Notes: a model not told the origin generated them from the sequence alone. Numbered from the stretch's first letter, positions 17,491 through 27,846 are shown. The stretch is 64,000 nucleotides of DNA from Mycobacterium syngnathidarum (GCF_001942625.1 NZ_MLCL01000061.1:47178-111177), one strand, 5' to 3'. Made by a program: numbers and translations.

Positions 17491-20400
17491 TCACCCGAGC
17501 AGTTCACGAATGTCGGAGGCCGTGATGGCCGAGCCGAACAGGTCGCCGTCGTCGACCACGGCGGCGAACAGGGCCCGCTTGCGGTCCTGCAGTGCGACCA
17601 CCTTCTCCTCGATGGTGTCCTCGGAGACCAGGCGGTAGACGGTGACCGGTCGGGTCTGCCCGATGCGGTGGGCCCGGTCGACGGCTTGCGCCTCGGCGGC
17701 CGGGCTCCACCACGGGTCGCACAGGAAGCAGTAGTCGGCGGCGGTGAGATTGAGCCCGAATCCGCCGGCCTTCAGGCTGATCAGGAAAACCCGCGAGTTG
17801 CCGGCGCCGAACTCCTCGATGGCTCTGGCCCTTCCGGCAGAGTCGACAGAGCCGTCCAGATAGCTGTAACCGATACCCGCCGCATCCAGATGCGCTCGCA
17901 CGATGCCGAGGAACCCGGTGAACTGGCTGAACACCAACGCACTGTGGCCCTCGGCGACCAACTGATCGAGTTGTTCGACCAGGAAGTCGATCTTGGTCGA
18001 CCCCACCGAACGAGCCGAGTCGTCGACCAATCCGGGGTGCAGACTCAGCTGCCGCAGCAGGGTCAGCGACCGGAAGATCTGGAACCGGTTCTTCTCCCAG
18101 TCGCCGAGCAGCCCCAACACCTTCTGCCGCTCGCGGGCCAGCCGCGTGTCGTAGACCTTGCGGTGCTTGGCACTGAGCCCGATGGTGAGCACCTGTTCGC
18201 TCTTGGGCGGAAGCTCGCCGACAACCTGACTTTTCGTGCGGCGCAACAACACCGGCTTGATCCGCCTGCGCAAGACCGGCAACAGGTCGTCGGCCGAGCC
18301 CGATTCGATCGGCTTGCGGAAATAGGTCTCGAACACCTTGGGAGAAGGGAAGAGCCCGGGCACCGTGATGGACAGCAGCGACCACAATTCCATCAGGTTG
18401 TTCTCCATCGGGGTGCCGGTGATGGCCAACTTGAACGGCACGTCGAGCAGGCGCGCGGCCTGGTGAGTCTTGCTGTGGTGATTCTTCACGAACTGCGCTT
18501 CATCGAGAACGATTCCGGCCCATTGGATTTGCGAGTACGCCGCGACATCCATGCGCAGCAGCGTGTAGGACGTGACGACGATATCCGCCTCGGCCACCTG
18601 TTCGGCCAATGCGACACTTGCCCGCGCATCGGTCGAAGTCACCACCACCGCGTTCAGCCCGGGAACGAACTTGCGGCATTCGGCCACCCAGTTACGCGCC
18701 ACGCTGGTCGGCGCCACCACCAGGAACTTGCCCGCGCCGGCGGTCACCGCGCGGGTGATGAGCGCCAAAGTCTGCACGGTCTTGCCCAAGCCCATGTCGT
18801 CGGCGAGCACCCCGCCGATCCCGTTGTCCCACAGGAACGCAAGCCAGTCCAGCCCGTCGCGCTGATAGTCGCGCAGCTCGGCGTCGAGCTCGGCGGGCGG
18901 GTCGACGGGCACCGGAGGGCGGGCCGCGGCCAGCCGCGCCAGGTGGGCCCGCCACCGGGCGAGTTGCTCGTCGACGACACCGAGCTCGAGCAGTTCGTCC
19001 CACAGGGTGATGTTCATCGACGCGGCATTGACCTGGTCGCCGTCGATCTCGCCGAGCGCCCGCGCCTCGTCGAGCAGTGCCCGCAACCGGACCAGCTCCG
19101 GAGTATCCAGCCGGAAGTAGATGCCCGAGGGAAGGAGCATATGCGTCGCGCCGGAGGTCAATTCACGGATGACCTCGGCCAAGGCCACGGTCTCGCCGTC
19201 GACGCCGACAGTGATGTTCAGGTTGAACCAGTCCCCCGGCAGCGAGGTGTCCCCGGAAAACGACAGGACCGGGTCGCCAGCAGCCGCCCGATGCCGGACG
19301 TCGGTATCGATCCGCAGTTCGGCGAAGCAGTCCAACTGCGGCAGGGTTTGGTCGCACAGCACCGCAGCCTCCACCAGGGTCAGGTTCACCCCGCCGAGCA
19401 GCGTGCGCCCAGACGCCACCGCTACCGCCTGCCCGGGGCTCGCGGCGTTTACGATGGCGCGCAGCTCGTGGACGGCGTCGGTGTCCAGGGTCGTCGTTAT
19501 CCGGCGATTCACGTGCTGTGCCGCTTGACGTTTCCAGTCCCGTGCCGCCGCCGCGACGGCTTGCAGCGCAGGTGTCACCCGCTCCCAGAGCGCTTGTTCG
19601 GCGGCAGCGTCCCGGTACCCGATCAGACCCGACACCGACATCGGGTCGAAATCGTGGTGCTGATCGTTGACCTCGTACCGGGTACTCCAGAAGGCCCGCG
19701 CGCCACCGTCGGCGATCTGGACCGTCAGTGCGGGGATCGGGCCCGTGATGGTCGGTGGAACGAACAGGCCGTCAGCCACTTCCAGGTCCACGGTGCCGGC
19801 CAGGCGCGGCAGAATGTCCACCGCGAGTTCGCGTCCCATGTCGGCCGGGATGTGCACCTGCTCGCGGTGGGCCAGCAGCTCGGCCATGGTGCGCCCCGGC
19901 ACCGGGTCGAAGGCGCCCAGGCGTAGCACCGAGTCGACAACCTGAAACATCCCGTGCGGGGCCGGCATGCCGATCAACCCGACGCCGTCGGAGTCGCTGT
20001 CTTGTCCGTCGACGATCAGCGCCACCGACATCACCGCACCGCCGCCGGACTCGGCCGCGAAGTCCAAGCGCAGGTGGACGTTCTTGGCCAACTCGACCGC
20101 GCTGATGCCGCAGGCGGCATCGGCCAGGATGGTGACGCCGGCATCGAGCACCTCGGCGAGCCGGGGCCACAGGGTGGCGGGCATGCCGTTGAGCATCATC
20201 GCGTCGCTGCCGTGCGGCTCGGAGTAGCGCGCGACCTCCGACACCAGCGCCCGGACCGCCCGATACTGGTCGCGCTCGAACTCGCCGGGATCGGGATGAT
20301 CGACGAGGCGCCGCCACGTCAATGCGCGGGTGATCCAGGTACCCCGTTTGCCGAGGCTGCGCGGGCGCAGCATCAGCGTTGCGCCCGGACGGTAGCGGGT

Positions 20401-20817
20401 CGGACCGCGCACCGAGAATTCCAGCGCAATCGGCTTGCCGCCGCCCTCGGGCACCGTGACTTCGCCGAGCACGTTGTCGAGCACGTAACGCCAGCGCTCG
20501 ACCAGCGGCTGCTCCGGGTCAGAAGGAACCACCGCCAGCACCAGCGCGACCGCATGTTTGCAGAACGACCCGACCGGGCATGAACACAATGCCCACTCCA
20601 CGACAGCCCGACTTCCGGGCGAGAGCCCGACCTCAAGGATGTACAGCTGACCATGCGAGCCCACGCACCGCCCGCGCAGCAGACGCTCATCGGAATCGAA
20701 CTCGATGTCGCGGACGCGGCCTTCGGCGGCGTAGCGTTCGCCCCGCACGGTCGTCTGCGCGCCGAAATCGCGAATCAGCTCATCACGGGCAATCCCGAAG
20801 CCGAATCCAGGCCTCAT
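17491..20817 (-). CDS. SWIM zinc-finger SNF2/RapA-family helicase (HelZ-like)
   Basis: A 1108-aa DNA-dependent ATPase. A SWIM zinc finger is near the N-terminus, with C78, C80, C86 and H88 in CSCPVGSFCKHAV. A long middle part without clear motifs follows. The SNF2 ATPase starts near residue 640, with Walker A DDMGLGKTVQTLAL (about 674), DEAQ in IVLDEAQFVKNHH (about 770), and motif VI DRAHRIGQTRPVTVYRL (about 1050). The role is probably chromatin/RNA-polymerase recycling or DNA repair; none is proven. It resembles HelZ of M. tuberculosis (Rv2101, about 1010 aa). It is a single gene, divergent from the osmolyte pair. Confidence 0.88.
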   Translation of the reverse strand: MRPGFGFGIARDELIRDFGAQTTVRGERYAAEGRVRDIEFDSDERLLRGRCVGSHGQLYILEVGLSPGSRAVVEWALCSCPVGSFCKHAVALVLAVVPSDPEQPLVERWRYVLDNVLGEVTVPEGGGKPIALEFSVRGPTRYRPGATLMLRPRSLGKRGTWITRALTWRRLVDHPDPGEFERDQYRAVRALVSEVARYSEPHGSDAMMLNGMPATLWPRLAEVLDAGVTILADAACGISAVELAKNVHLRLDFAAESGGGAVMSVALIVDGQDSDSDGVGLIGMPAPHGMFQVVDSVLRLGAFDPVPGRTMAELLAHREQVHIPADMGRELAVDILPRLAGTVDLEVADGLFVPPTITGPIPALTVQIADGGARAFWSTRYEVNDQHHDFDPMSVSGLIGYRDAAAEQALWERVTPALQAVAAAARDWKRQAAQHVNRRITTTLDTDAVHELRAIVNAASPGQAVAVASGRTLLGGVNLTLVEAAVLCDQTLPQLDCFAELRIDTDVRHRAAAGDPVLSFSGDTSLPGDWFNLNITVGVDGETVALAEVIRELTSGATHMLLPSGIYFRLDTPELVRLRALLDEARALGEIDGDQVNAASMNITLWDELLELGVVDEQLARWRAHLARLAAARPPVPVDPPAELDAELRDYQRDGLDWLAFLWDNGIGGVLADDMGLGKTVQTLALITRAVTAGAGKFLVVAPTSVARNWVAECRKFVPGLNAVVVTSTDARASVALAEQVAEADIVVTSYTLLRMDVAAYSQIQWAGIVLDEAQFVKNHHSKTHQAARLLDVPFKLAITGTPMENNLMELWSLLSITVPGLFPSPKVFETYFRKPIESGSADDLLPVLRRRIKPVLLRRTKSQVVGELPPKSEQVLTIGLSAKHRKVYDTRLARERQKVLGLLGDWEKNRFQIFRSLTLLRQLSLHPGLVDDSARSVGSTKIDFLVEQLDQLVAEGHSALVFSQFTGFLGIVRAHLDAAGIGYSYLDGSVDSAGRARAIEEFGAGNSRVFLISLKAGGFGLNLTAADYCFLCDPWWSPAAEAQAVDRAHRIGQTRPVTVYRLVSEDTIEEKVVALQDRKRALFAAVVDDGDLFGSAITASDIRELLG

Positions 20818-20914
20818 GCGAGGAGAATAGGGCCACCGTCCGACATGTCCTGGTCACGTACCCGACACACCGTTGGTGACGCGCCGTCGCCGAATCCTGT
20901 GTAGGGTCGAACTG

Positions 20915-22720
20915 ATGTGTGGAGCCGCCGGGGAGGTGCGTCTCGATGGCCGGACACCGGATATTTCCGCGGTGTCGGCCATGGCAGACGCGATGACACC
21001 CAGAGGTCCGGATGCGGCCGGTGTGTGGTCGCAAGGCCGGGTCGCACTGGGTCACCGCCGCCTGAAAATCATTGACCTGACCGAAGCGGGCGCCCAGCCC
21101 ATGGTCGATCCCGAACTGGGTCTGACCGTTTGCTGGAACGGCTGCATCTACAACTACCAAGAGCTGCGCCGGGAGCTGTCGGGGCATGGTTACCGCTTCT
21201 TCTCGCACAGCGATACCGAAGTGTTGCTCAAGGCCTATCACCACTGGGGTGACCGGTTCGTCGAGCACCTGCAGGGGATGTTCGCGTTCGCGATCGTCGA
21301 GCGCGACACCGGCCGGGTGCTGCTGGGCCGGGACCGGCTGGGAATCAAGCCGCTCTACATCACCGAAGACAACCACCGGATCCGGTTCGCCTCATCGCTG
21401 CCCGCCCTGCTGGCCGGCGGTGGTGTCGACACCCGGATCGACCCGATCGCGCTGCACCACTACCTGACGTTCCACTCGGTGGTGCCGCCTCCGCTGACGA
21501 TCCTGCAGGGCATCAAGAAGGTACCGCCGGCGTGCGTGCTCGCCATCGAACCCGACGGCAGCCGCCACACCACGGTGTACTGGTCGCCCGACTTCACGCG
21601 GCACGCCGATCGGTCCGACTGGTCGGAAAGGGACTGGGAGGACGCGGTTCTGGAGTCGCTGCGGCGCGCGGTCGAACGCCGGCTCGTGGCCGACGTCCCA
21701 GTCGGATGCCTGCTGTCCGGCGGCGTCGATTCCAGCCTTATCGTCGGTCTGCTCGCCGAGGCGGGCCAACACGGCCTGTCCACCTTCTCGATCGGTTTCG
21801 AGTCTGTCGGCGGGGTGGCCGGCGACGAATTCAAGTACTCCGACATCGTCGCCGAGCATTTCGAGACCGACCACCATCAGATCCGCATCGGCACCGACCG
21901 CATGCTGCCTGCCCTCGACGGCGCCATCGCCGCGATGAGCGAACCGATGGTCAGCCATGACTGTGTGGCCTTCTATCTGCTGAGCCAAGAAGTGGCTAAG
22001 CATGTCAAGGTGGTGCAGTCCGGTCAGGGCGCCGACGAGGTTTTTGCCGGGTATCACTGGTATCCGCCGATGGCCGAACCGGGCGCCGCCGGCCTCGAAG
22101 GTTCGGTGGCCAGCTACCGCGGGGCGTTCTTCGACCGCGACAGCGCCGGGGTGAGCGCGCTGATCAGCGACGGCTACCGGAATGAGGGCGATCCCAGCGG
22201 GGTTTTCGTCACCGACCACTTCGCCGCGGCGGGCGCAGAAACCGGCGTGGACCGGGCGCTGCGACTGGACACCACGGTGATGCTGGTCGACGATCCGGTC
22301 AAGCGGGTCGACAACATGACCATGGCCTGGGGTCTGGAAGGCCGCGTGCCGTTCCTCGATCACGAGCTCGTCGAGCTGGCTGCCACCTGCCCGCCCGGCC
22401 TGAAGACCGCGTACGGGGGCAAAGGCGTGCTCAAACAGGCTGCGCGCCGAGTGATTCCGGCAGCGGTGATCGACCGACCCAAGGGGTACTTCCCGGTCCC
22501 GGCGCTGACCCACCTCGAGGGGCCGTACCTGGACATGGTCCGCAATGCGTTGTATGCACCGGAAGCCAAGGAGCGCGGTCTGTTTCGTCCCGAGGCTGTC
22601 GACCGGTTACTGGCCGACCCGAACGGCAGGCTGACCCCGCTGCGGGGCAATGAGTTGTGGCAGATCGCGCTGCTGGAGTTGTGGCTGCAGCGCCACGGCG
22701 TGACGGGGGCTGCGGCGTGA
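20915..22720 (+). CDS. N-acetylglutaminylglutamine amidotransferase (AsnO-like asparagine synthase homologue)
   Basis: A 601-aa class II glutamine amidotransferase. The start ATG at 20915 puts the nucleophile Cys at position 2 (MCGAAGEVRLDG), as required after Met removal. The glutaminase domain covers about 1-200. The synthetase domain follows, with the pyrophosphatase loop LLSGGVDSSLIVGLLAE near residue 268. The enzyme would amidate N-acetyl-Gln-Gln to the compatible solute NAGGN. The function rests on the coupled downstream gene and on the resemblance to the known asnO/ngg pair of rhizobia and pseudomonads. Its stop overlaps the next start by four bases (GTGA). Confidence 0.87.
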   Translation: MCGAAGEVRLDGRTPDISAVSAMADAMTPRGPDAAGVWSQGRVALGHRRLKIIDLTEAGAQPMVDPELGLTVCWNGCIYNYQELRRELSGHGYRFFSHSDTEVLLKAYHHWGDRFVEHLQGMFAFAIVERDTGRVLLGRDRLGIKPLYITEDNHRIRFASSLPALLAGGGVDTRIDPIALHHYLTFHSVVPPPLTILQGIKKVPPACVLAIEPDGSRHTTVYWSPDFTRHADRSDWSERDWEDAVLESLRRAVERRLVADVPVGCLLSGGVDSSLIVGLLAEAGQHGLSTFSIGFESVGGVAGDEFKYSDIVAEHFETDHHQIRIGTDRMLPALDGAIAAMSEPMVSHDCVAFYLLSQEVAKHVKVVQSGQGADEVFAGYHWYPPMAEPGAAGLEGSVASYRGAFFDRDSAGVSALISDGYRNEGDPSGVFVTDHFAAAGAETGVDRALRLDTTVMLVDDPVKRVDNMTMAWGLEGRVPFLDHELVELAATCPPGLKTAYGGKGVLKQAARRVIPAAVIDRPKGYFPVPALTHLEGPYLDMVRNALYAPEAKERGLFRPEAVDRLLADPNGRLTPLRGNELWQIALLELWLQRHGVTGAAA

Positions 22721-24522
22721 CGGCGACTGACCATGACGCGTCGGCAGCCTCGTTGGGGCCTGAGCACAGCGATCACCCCGATCACACCGAGGCGATCACC
22801 CTGGGCCTGCACGATGCCTCACCGCAACACCTCGTCGATGCCATGGCCGACGATGTGGTTCTCGAATTGGGTTGGGGCCGATTGATTTTCGGGCAGACCT
22901 TCGCCGATCCCGAACAACTCGCCGAGGTGCTGCAGCGGGAAGGCCCGGGCCGCCGCGACATCTGTATCTACGCCCGTGAATCGCATGTGTTGGTAGCCCG
23001 GTCCCCCACCGAGTTGTTCATCGACCCGAGCCACACCTACCGGCTGCGGTTCACTGACGAACTCGACGCGGCCGAACCGCTCGGCTTCACGGTGCGCACC
23101 CTGCAGACACCGATGGACGCCGACGCGATGAACCGGGTGTACGTGCGGTGCGGGATGGTGCCCGCGCCCATCGACGTCATCTGGCACAACCACACCCTGA
23201 CGCCCGCGGTGGTCTATCTGGTCGCGGTGCGCGACGACGACGGCGCCGTGGTGGGCACTGTCACCGGCGTGGACCACAAGCGGTTGTTCGCCGATCCGGA
23301 GGACGGGTCGAGCCTGTGGAGCCTGGCGGTGGACCCGGCGGCCGGGCTGCCCGGCGTCGGCGATGCGCTGACCCGCACGCTGGCCGGCATATTCCGTGAA
23401 CGCGGCCGGGCCTACCTGGATCTGTCGGTGGCCCATGACAATTCGGCCGCCATCGCGCTGTATGAAAAGCTTGGCTTCCATCGGGTGCCGGTGCTGGCCG
23501 TCAAACGCAAGAACGCGATCAACGAGCCGTTGTTCACCCATCCACCCGAGACGGTCGACGATCTCAATCCGTATGCGCGCATCATCGCCGACGAGGCGAT
23601 GCGCCGCGGCATCCGGGTCGAGGTGCTCGACGCCGGCGCCGGCGAGATGAAGCTGTCCCACGGTGGGCGGAGCGTGATCACCCGAGAGTCGCTGTCGGAG
23701 TTCACCTCCGCGGTGGCCATGGCCCGCTGCGACGACAAACGCCAGACCCGGCGCATCGTCTCCGAAGCCGGGATCACGGTGCCCAAAGGCCGGCTCGCCA
23801 CCTTCAACAACGAGGATCACGAGTTCCTGGCCGAGGTCGGCGACGTGGTGGTCAAGCCCACGCGTGGCGAGCAGGGCAAGGGCATCACCGTCGGCGTGGA
23901 CGGCGGCGAAGAACTCGACGCAGCGCTGCACCGGGCGCGCGAGCAGTATCCGGAGGTGCTGATCGAGCAGCGTGCCCCCGGCGACGATCTTCGCCTGGTC
24001 GTCATCGACAGCAAGGTGGTGGCCGCGGCCATCCGCAGGCCCGCCGAGGTCGTCGGCACCGGCAAGCACACCATCGGTGAGCTCATCGAGGCACAGTCGC
24101 GCCGCCGGGCAGCGGCCACCGGCGGAGAATCACGGATCCCGATCGACGACGTCACCAAGGGCACCGTCGCCGAGGCCGGCTGGTCCTTCGACGACGTGTT
24201 GCCCGAGGGGGAACGGCTACGAGTGCGGCGTACGGCCAACCTTCACCAGGGCGGGACGATTCATGATGTCACCGCGGAGGTCAATCCCGAGCTGTGCCGG
24301 GTCGGTGTGGCAGCGGCCGAGGCGATCGGCATACCGGTGACGGGCATCGACCTGCTGGTTCCCGATGTGACGGGCCGAGAGTACGTCTTCATCGAGGCCA
24401 ATGAACGGCCCGGCCTGGCCAACCACGAGCCCCAACCCACCGCGGCCGCGTTCGTGGATTTCCTGTTCCCGCAGCAGCCGGGACTACCGCAGGCCTGGAC
24501 CCCTTCGGAAGCGACCGACTGA
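22717..24522 (+). CDS. ngg: N-acetylglutaminylglutamine synthetase (Ngg; GNAT + ATP-grasp)
   Basis: A 601-aa two-domain protein. About residues 85-275 form a GNAT acetyltransferase (SLAVDPAAGLPGVGDALTR as acetyl-CoA loop; ALYEKLGFHRVPV at its end). About 290-600 form an ATP-grasp ligase (VVKPTRGEQGKGITVGV, VLIEQRAPGDDLRLVVID, EVNPEL and FIEANERPGL). Such a fusion acetylates glutamine and ligates the second one to give N-acetylglutaminylglutamine, which the upstream enzyme amidates. The start is the GTG at 22717, which overlaps the upstream stop. The pair would respond to osmotic stress; no promoter element could be assigned. Confidence 0.87.
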   Translation: MTATDHDASAASLGPEHSDHPDHTEAITLGLHDASPQHLVDAMADDVVLELGWGRLIFGQTFADPEQLAEVLQREGPGRRDICIYARESHVLVARSPTELFIDPSHTYRLRFTDELDAAEPLGFTVRTLQTPMDADAMNRVYVRCGMVPAPIDVIWHNHTLTPAVVYLVAVRDDDGAVVGTVTGVDHKRLFADPEDGSSLWSLAVDPAAGLPGVGDALTRTLAGIFRERGRAYLDLSVAHDNSAAIALYEKLGFHRVPVLAVKRKNAINEPLFTHPPETVDDLNPYARIIADEAMRRGIRVEVLDAGAGEMKLSHGGRSVITRESLSEFTSAVAMARCDDKRQTRRIVSEAGITVPKGRLATFNNEDHEFLAEVGDVVVKPTRGEQGKGITVGVDGGEELDAALHRAREQYPEVLIEQRAPGDDLRLVVIDSKVVAAAIRRPAEVVGTGKHTIGELIEAQSRRRAAATGGESRIPIDDVTKGTVAEAGWSFDDVLPEGERLRVRRTANLHQGGTIHDVTAEVNPELCRVGVAAAEAIGIPVTGIDLLVPDVTGREYVFIEANERPGLANHEPQPTAAAFVDFLFPQQPGLPQAWTPSEATD

Positions 24523-24662
24523 GCGTTCGCGTGGAGCAGGCTCGGCACGCGCATGCCACCCGCACCTGTCACTCCAGCGTGGCGCTCGGCGTCGACAGCC
24601 ACCCCAGCGTGGCAAACGGCGGGCGATACGAGCGCAGGAGCGCAGCTGAACCTGAGCCGAGG

Positions 24663-25226
24663 TCACCAACTGCTGGTGCGCAGCACGATCTCGGCTGCGA
24701 GCTGGGCGGTCGAGTCACCGGCATTGCGTCGTCCCGCGATCTCCACGAGCCGGAAGTCTCCGTACACATAGCGCTGGCTGGCCTTGGCGACGGCGCGGGC
24801 GGCCGGGGAGCTGACGAGCACGGTGGTGTTCATCTCGACCGGGGGGCAGTCGTCGTCACGGATTGCCCCGGTGGCGTCGGCGACGCGGGGATGCCCGCGA
24901 TCCACCACCACCAGACCGATGAACTTGTCCAGTCTGGTCGCCGCGAGCTCCCAGGCAAGTTCTCCCCCGAGGCGGTCGCCGACCAACAGCGCCCATCTGA
25001 TGTTGAGTGAGTCGAGGATCCCGACCACCGACTTGGCGGTCAGCCGCGGATCGGGACCGATGATCACCGTACGCAGTGAAGCGGTGTGCAAGCGCCGGCA
25101 GATCGGCTCGTATGCGGCCGGACCGTGGTGGCCGGCGCTGAGCACTACCACGGTGGAACCCTGCTCGGGTCCCGAGACGTCGACGGGTGTGGTGAATCCG
25201 TCGATCGTCGCGACGGTGGTAAGCAT
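24663..25226 (-). CDS. Alpha/beta-hydrolase-fold protein lacking the nucleophile
   Basis: A 187-aa protein with the strand/turn pattern of an alpha/beta hydrolase (VVVLSAGHHGPAAYEPICRRL, then a short Rossmann-like core). The expected elbow G-x-S-x-G is replaced by VGDRLGGELAWELA, so there is no Ser, Cys or Asp nucleophile in the usual place. The C-terminal third is also short, and no clear catalytic His remains. It may be a non-catalytic binding protein. It stands alone between ngg (convergent) and cobQ. I do not recognise a specific family. Confidence 0.7.
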   Translation of the reverse strand: MLTTVATIDGFTTPVDVSGPEQGSTVVVLSAGHHGPAAYEPICRRLHTASLRTVIIGPDPRLTAKSVVGILDSLNIRWALLVGDRLGGELAWELAATRLDKFIGLVVVDRGHPRVADATGAIRDDDCPPVEMNTTVLVSSPAARAVAKASQRYVYGDFRLVEIAGRRNAGDSTAQLAAEIVLRTSSW

Positions 25227-25295
25227 TCGGACAAACTACCGTCCAGTAGCGACGGGCGGGCCGAAATCAACATTGTCTTGACGTCTGCGTCAGCG

Positions 25296-25336
25296 GCTGG
25301 GCGATCCATCGGCCTTGGTACCGAAAACCGCCCAGC
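25296..25336. terminator. Hairpin downstream of cobQ
   Basis: GCTGGGCG at 25296-25303 pairs perfectly with CGCCCAGC at 25329-25336 around a 25-base loop, in the 170-base gap after the cobQ stop. A smaller TGACG/CGTCA repeat precedes it. There is no clear U-tract, so it is a candidate terminator only. The rest of the gap shows nothing. Confidence 0.35.
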
Positions 25337-25396
25337 TGCCGCTGTTTTCGAAGGCGAGGAAGATGCACTGGTCGGGCCCGCCGGTTACCGGGCGCA

Positions 25397-26896
25397 TTAC
25401 CGGGCCACGACGGTCAGTGCAGTGGTCATGGTGGGCCGCGGTGGCGCCCCCTGCCTCACCAGTTCCATCACGGCCGTGACGTCCAGGTGGGCGGCCAGCA
25501 GGTCGGCCATCCGATCCAGCTGAGCGTCCCGCCGGCCCGGCACGTCGGTGTCGTCGGCAACCACGAACCCGCTGCGACCGGCGCGGTGGGCGACTTCGGT
25601 GAGCCAGTCTCGGCGCAAGCGGTCGTTGTCGAGCAGGCCGTGCCAGTGCGTGCCGTAGACCGCGCCACGGCGCAGCCCGACCCCGAGCCAGTCATCGGCG
25701 GCCGCGCGGGCCACCTGGCCGTGATGAATTTCGTAGCCCCACAAGGGCTTTTCCCAATGTCGCAGGGTTTTGTCGACGGCGAACTCGATGTCGGCGTCGA
25801 GCAGACCGAGACCTTCTACCGGCTGCAGGCTCGAGGATTCGACCGCGTCGTCGATACGACGGCACAGCATCTGGAATCCGCCACACACCCCGAGCACCGG
25901 AAGCCCCTGCGCGGCGTGCCCGAGGATCGCCTGGGCCAGGCCACGTCGACGCATCCATGCCAGATCACTCACGGTGGCCTTGCTGCCGGGGATCACCACG
26001 AGGTCGACGCCGGCCAGGTCGGCGGCATCGGCCACCCAGCGCACCACCACGCCCGGTTCACAGGCCAGGGCCTCGATGTCGGTGGAGTTGGAGATGCGCG
26101 GCAGCCTGATCGCGGCGACGGTGAGCGACTGCGGCCCGCGGGGCGGTTGCGGTGTGCCGACCATGCCACCTGGCCGCACCGATACCGAATCCTCGGTGTC
26201 GAGCCAGATTCCGTCGTCGAACGGGATCACCCCGTAGGTGGGGCGGCCGGTCAGCTCACGCAACTGGCGCAGGCCCGGCTCCAGCAGGGCTGGGTCACCG
26301 CGGAACTTGTTGACGACGAATCCCGCGATGAGCGCCTGGTCTTCGGGCTCGAGGACGGCCACGGTGCCGTGGAGATGGGCCAGCAGGCCGCCGCGGTCGA
26401 TGTCGCCCACCACGATGACGGGCAGATCCGCGGCCCGGGCCAGCCCCATGTTCGCCAGGTCGGTCGCGCGCAGGTTGATCTCGGCCGGCGAGCCCGCACC
26501 TTCGCAGATCACCACGTCGAATTCAGATCGCAGTGAGGCCAATTCCTCGGCGACCACCGCGGCCAGCCGCTCGCGGTGCGTGAAGTAGTCGCCGGCGGCC
26601 ACCGTTCCGGCCACCCGGCCCCGGATCACCAACTGCGACGTGCGGTCCCCGCCGGGCTTGAGCAGGATCGGGTTGAAGCGGGTGCTCGGGGCCTGCCCGG
26701 CCGCGCGGGCCTGCATGGCCTGGGCCCGGCCGATCTCCCCGCCGTCCACGGTCACGGCCGAGTTGTTCGACATGTTCTGCGCCTTGAACGGCGCCACCGA
26801 CAGGCCGTCGCGGGCCAGCAGCCGGCACAACCCGGCCACGACCATTGACTTACCGGCGTCGGAGGTTGTCCCTGCGACCAGCAGCGCGCCGCTCAT
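25397..26896 (-). CDS. cobQ: Cobyric acid synthase CobQ
   Basis: A 499-aa enzyme that amidates four side chains of adenosylcobyrinate a,c-diamide with glutamine and ATP. The N-terminal P-loop is [21 protein letters not shown]. The C-terminal triad-type glutaminase has Cys in [17 protein letters not shown] and His in [19 protein letters not shown]. The length is typical (about 490). It follows mapB by 19 bases. In M. tuberculosis this gene (cobQ1) is elsewhere, as I recall, so the cobalamin genes are arranged differently here. Confidence 0.94.
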   Translation of the reverse strand: MSGALLVAGTTSDAGKSMVVAGLCRLLARDGLSVAPFKAQNMSNNSAVTVDGGEIGRAQAMQARAAGQAPSTRFNPILLKPGGDRTSQLVIRGRVAGTVAAGDYFTHRERLAAVVAEELASLRSEFDVVICEGAGSPAEINLRATDLANMGLARAADLPVIVVGDIDRGGLLAHLHGTVAVLEPEDQALIAGFVVNKFRGDPALLEPGLRQLRELTGRPTYGVIPFDDGIWLDTEDSVSVRPGGMVGTPQPPRGPQSLTVAAIRLPRISNSTDIEALACEPGVVVRWVADAADLAGVDLVVIPGSKATVSDLAWMRRRGLAQAILGHAAQGLPVLGVCGGFQMLCRRIDDAVESSSLQPVEGLGLLDADIEFAVDKTLRHWEKPLWGYEIHHGQVARAAADDWLGVGLRRGAVYGTHWHGLLDNDRLRRDWLTEVAHRAGRSGFVVADDTDVPGRRDAQLDRMADLLAAHLDVTAVMELVRQGAPPRPTMTTALTVVAR

Positions 26897-26915
26897 ATTC
26901 GTTGCGCGAGAAGTG

Positions 26916-27773
26916 TCACGGCAGGGTCAGGATCTCGGCGCCGTCGTCGGTGACCACCAGGGTGTGCTCGAACTGGGCGGTCCACTTGCGGTCTTTGGTC
27001 ACCACGGTCCAGTCGTCGTCCCAGATCTCGTAGTCCAGCGACCCGAGGTTGATCATCGGTTCGATGGTGAATGTCATGCCCGGCTCCAGCACGGTCTCGA
27101 CCGCCGGCTGGTCGTAGTGCAACACCACCAGGCCGTTGTGGAACGTGGTGCCGATGCCATGGCCGGTGAAATCACGAACAACGTTGTAACCGAACCGGTT
27201 TGCGTAGGCCTCGATGACGCGGCCGACGATCGACAGCGCGCGCCCGGGCTTGACGGCCTTGATGGCGCGCATGGTCGCCTCATGGGTGCGTTCGACGAGC
27301 AGCCGATGCTCTTCGGAGACCTCGCCGGCCAGGAAGGTGGCGTTGGTGTCGCCATGCACACCGTCGATGTAGGCGGTGACGTCGATGTTGACGATGTCAC
27401 CGTCCTCGATCACGGTCGAGTCCGGGATACCGTGGCAGATCACCTCATTCAGCGAGGTGCAGCACGATTTGGGAAACCCCTTGTAGCCCAACGTCGACGG
27501 GTAGGCACCGTGGTCGAGCATGTACTCGTGGGCGATGCGGTCCAACTCGTCGGTGGTGACGCCGGGCGCCACCGCCTTGCCGGCCTCGGCCAGGGCCGCG
27601 GCCGCGATCCGTCCCGCGACGCGCATCTTCTCGATCACCTCGGGGGTTTGCACCCAGGGTTCGCTGCCCTCCTGCACGGTGGACTTCCACGCGTATTCCG
27701 GCCGCGGGATCGACTTCGGAACCGGCAGGGTCGGGGACTGCACGCCGGGGCGCAGGGCGGTACGAACTGGCAT
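26916..27773 (-). CDS. mapB: Type I methionine aminopeptidase MapB
   Basis: A 285-aa metalloprotease that removes the start Met from new proteins. The metal ligands are visible as Asp in [19 protein letters not shown], His in [13 protein letters not shown], and Glu in [10 protein letters not shown] and further on. The N-terminal extension of about 40 residues with PxxP motifs ([14 protein letters not shown]) is typical of actinobacterial MapB/Map1c and may contact the ribosome. It matches Rv2861c in length. It probably starts a transcript with cobQ. Confidence 0.95.
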   Translation of the reverse strand: MPVRTALRPGVQSPTLPVPKSIPRPEYAWKSTVQEGSEPWVQTPEVIEKMRVAGRIAAAALAEAGKAVAPGVTTDELDRIAHEYMLDHGAYPSTLGYKGFPKSCCTSLNEVICHGIPDSTVIEDGDIVNIDVTAYIDGVHGDTNATFLAGEVSEEHRLLVERTHEATMRAIKAVKPGRALSIVGRVIEAYANRFGYNVVRDFTGHGIGTTFHNGLVVLHYDQPAVETVLEPGMTFTIEPMINLGSLDYEIWDDDWTVVTKDRKWTAQFEHTLVVTDDGAEILTLP

Positions 27774-27846
27774 GTGGACAGCTTAATCGTCGCCCATCCC
27801 GACCGAGGCGCTGCGGTGCACCGGCAGAGAGCGGCCCTCTCGTCAA

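Noticed and set aside
17479..19926. Very long open frame (815 codons) on the plus strand
   Set aside because: It lies fully opposite the helicase gene, whose family motifs are clear. Its translation is rich in Arg, Gln, His and Gly without any domain, as expected for the antisense frame of high-GC coding DNA.
24523..24662. Repeated CCAGCGTGGC units after ngg
   Set aside because: Two imperfect copies of a GC-rich 10-mer about 35 bases apart in a 140-base gap. Such sequence is common between mycobacterial genes; no array, no coding frame and no symmetrical element.
25227..25396. Possible cobalamin riboswitch near cobQ
   Set aside because: The gap is downstream of cobQ, not upstream, and no B12-box-like sequence was seen there or before cobO, mapB or nicT.
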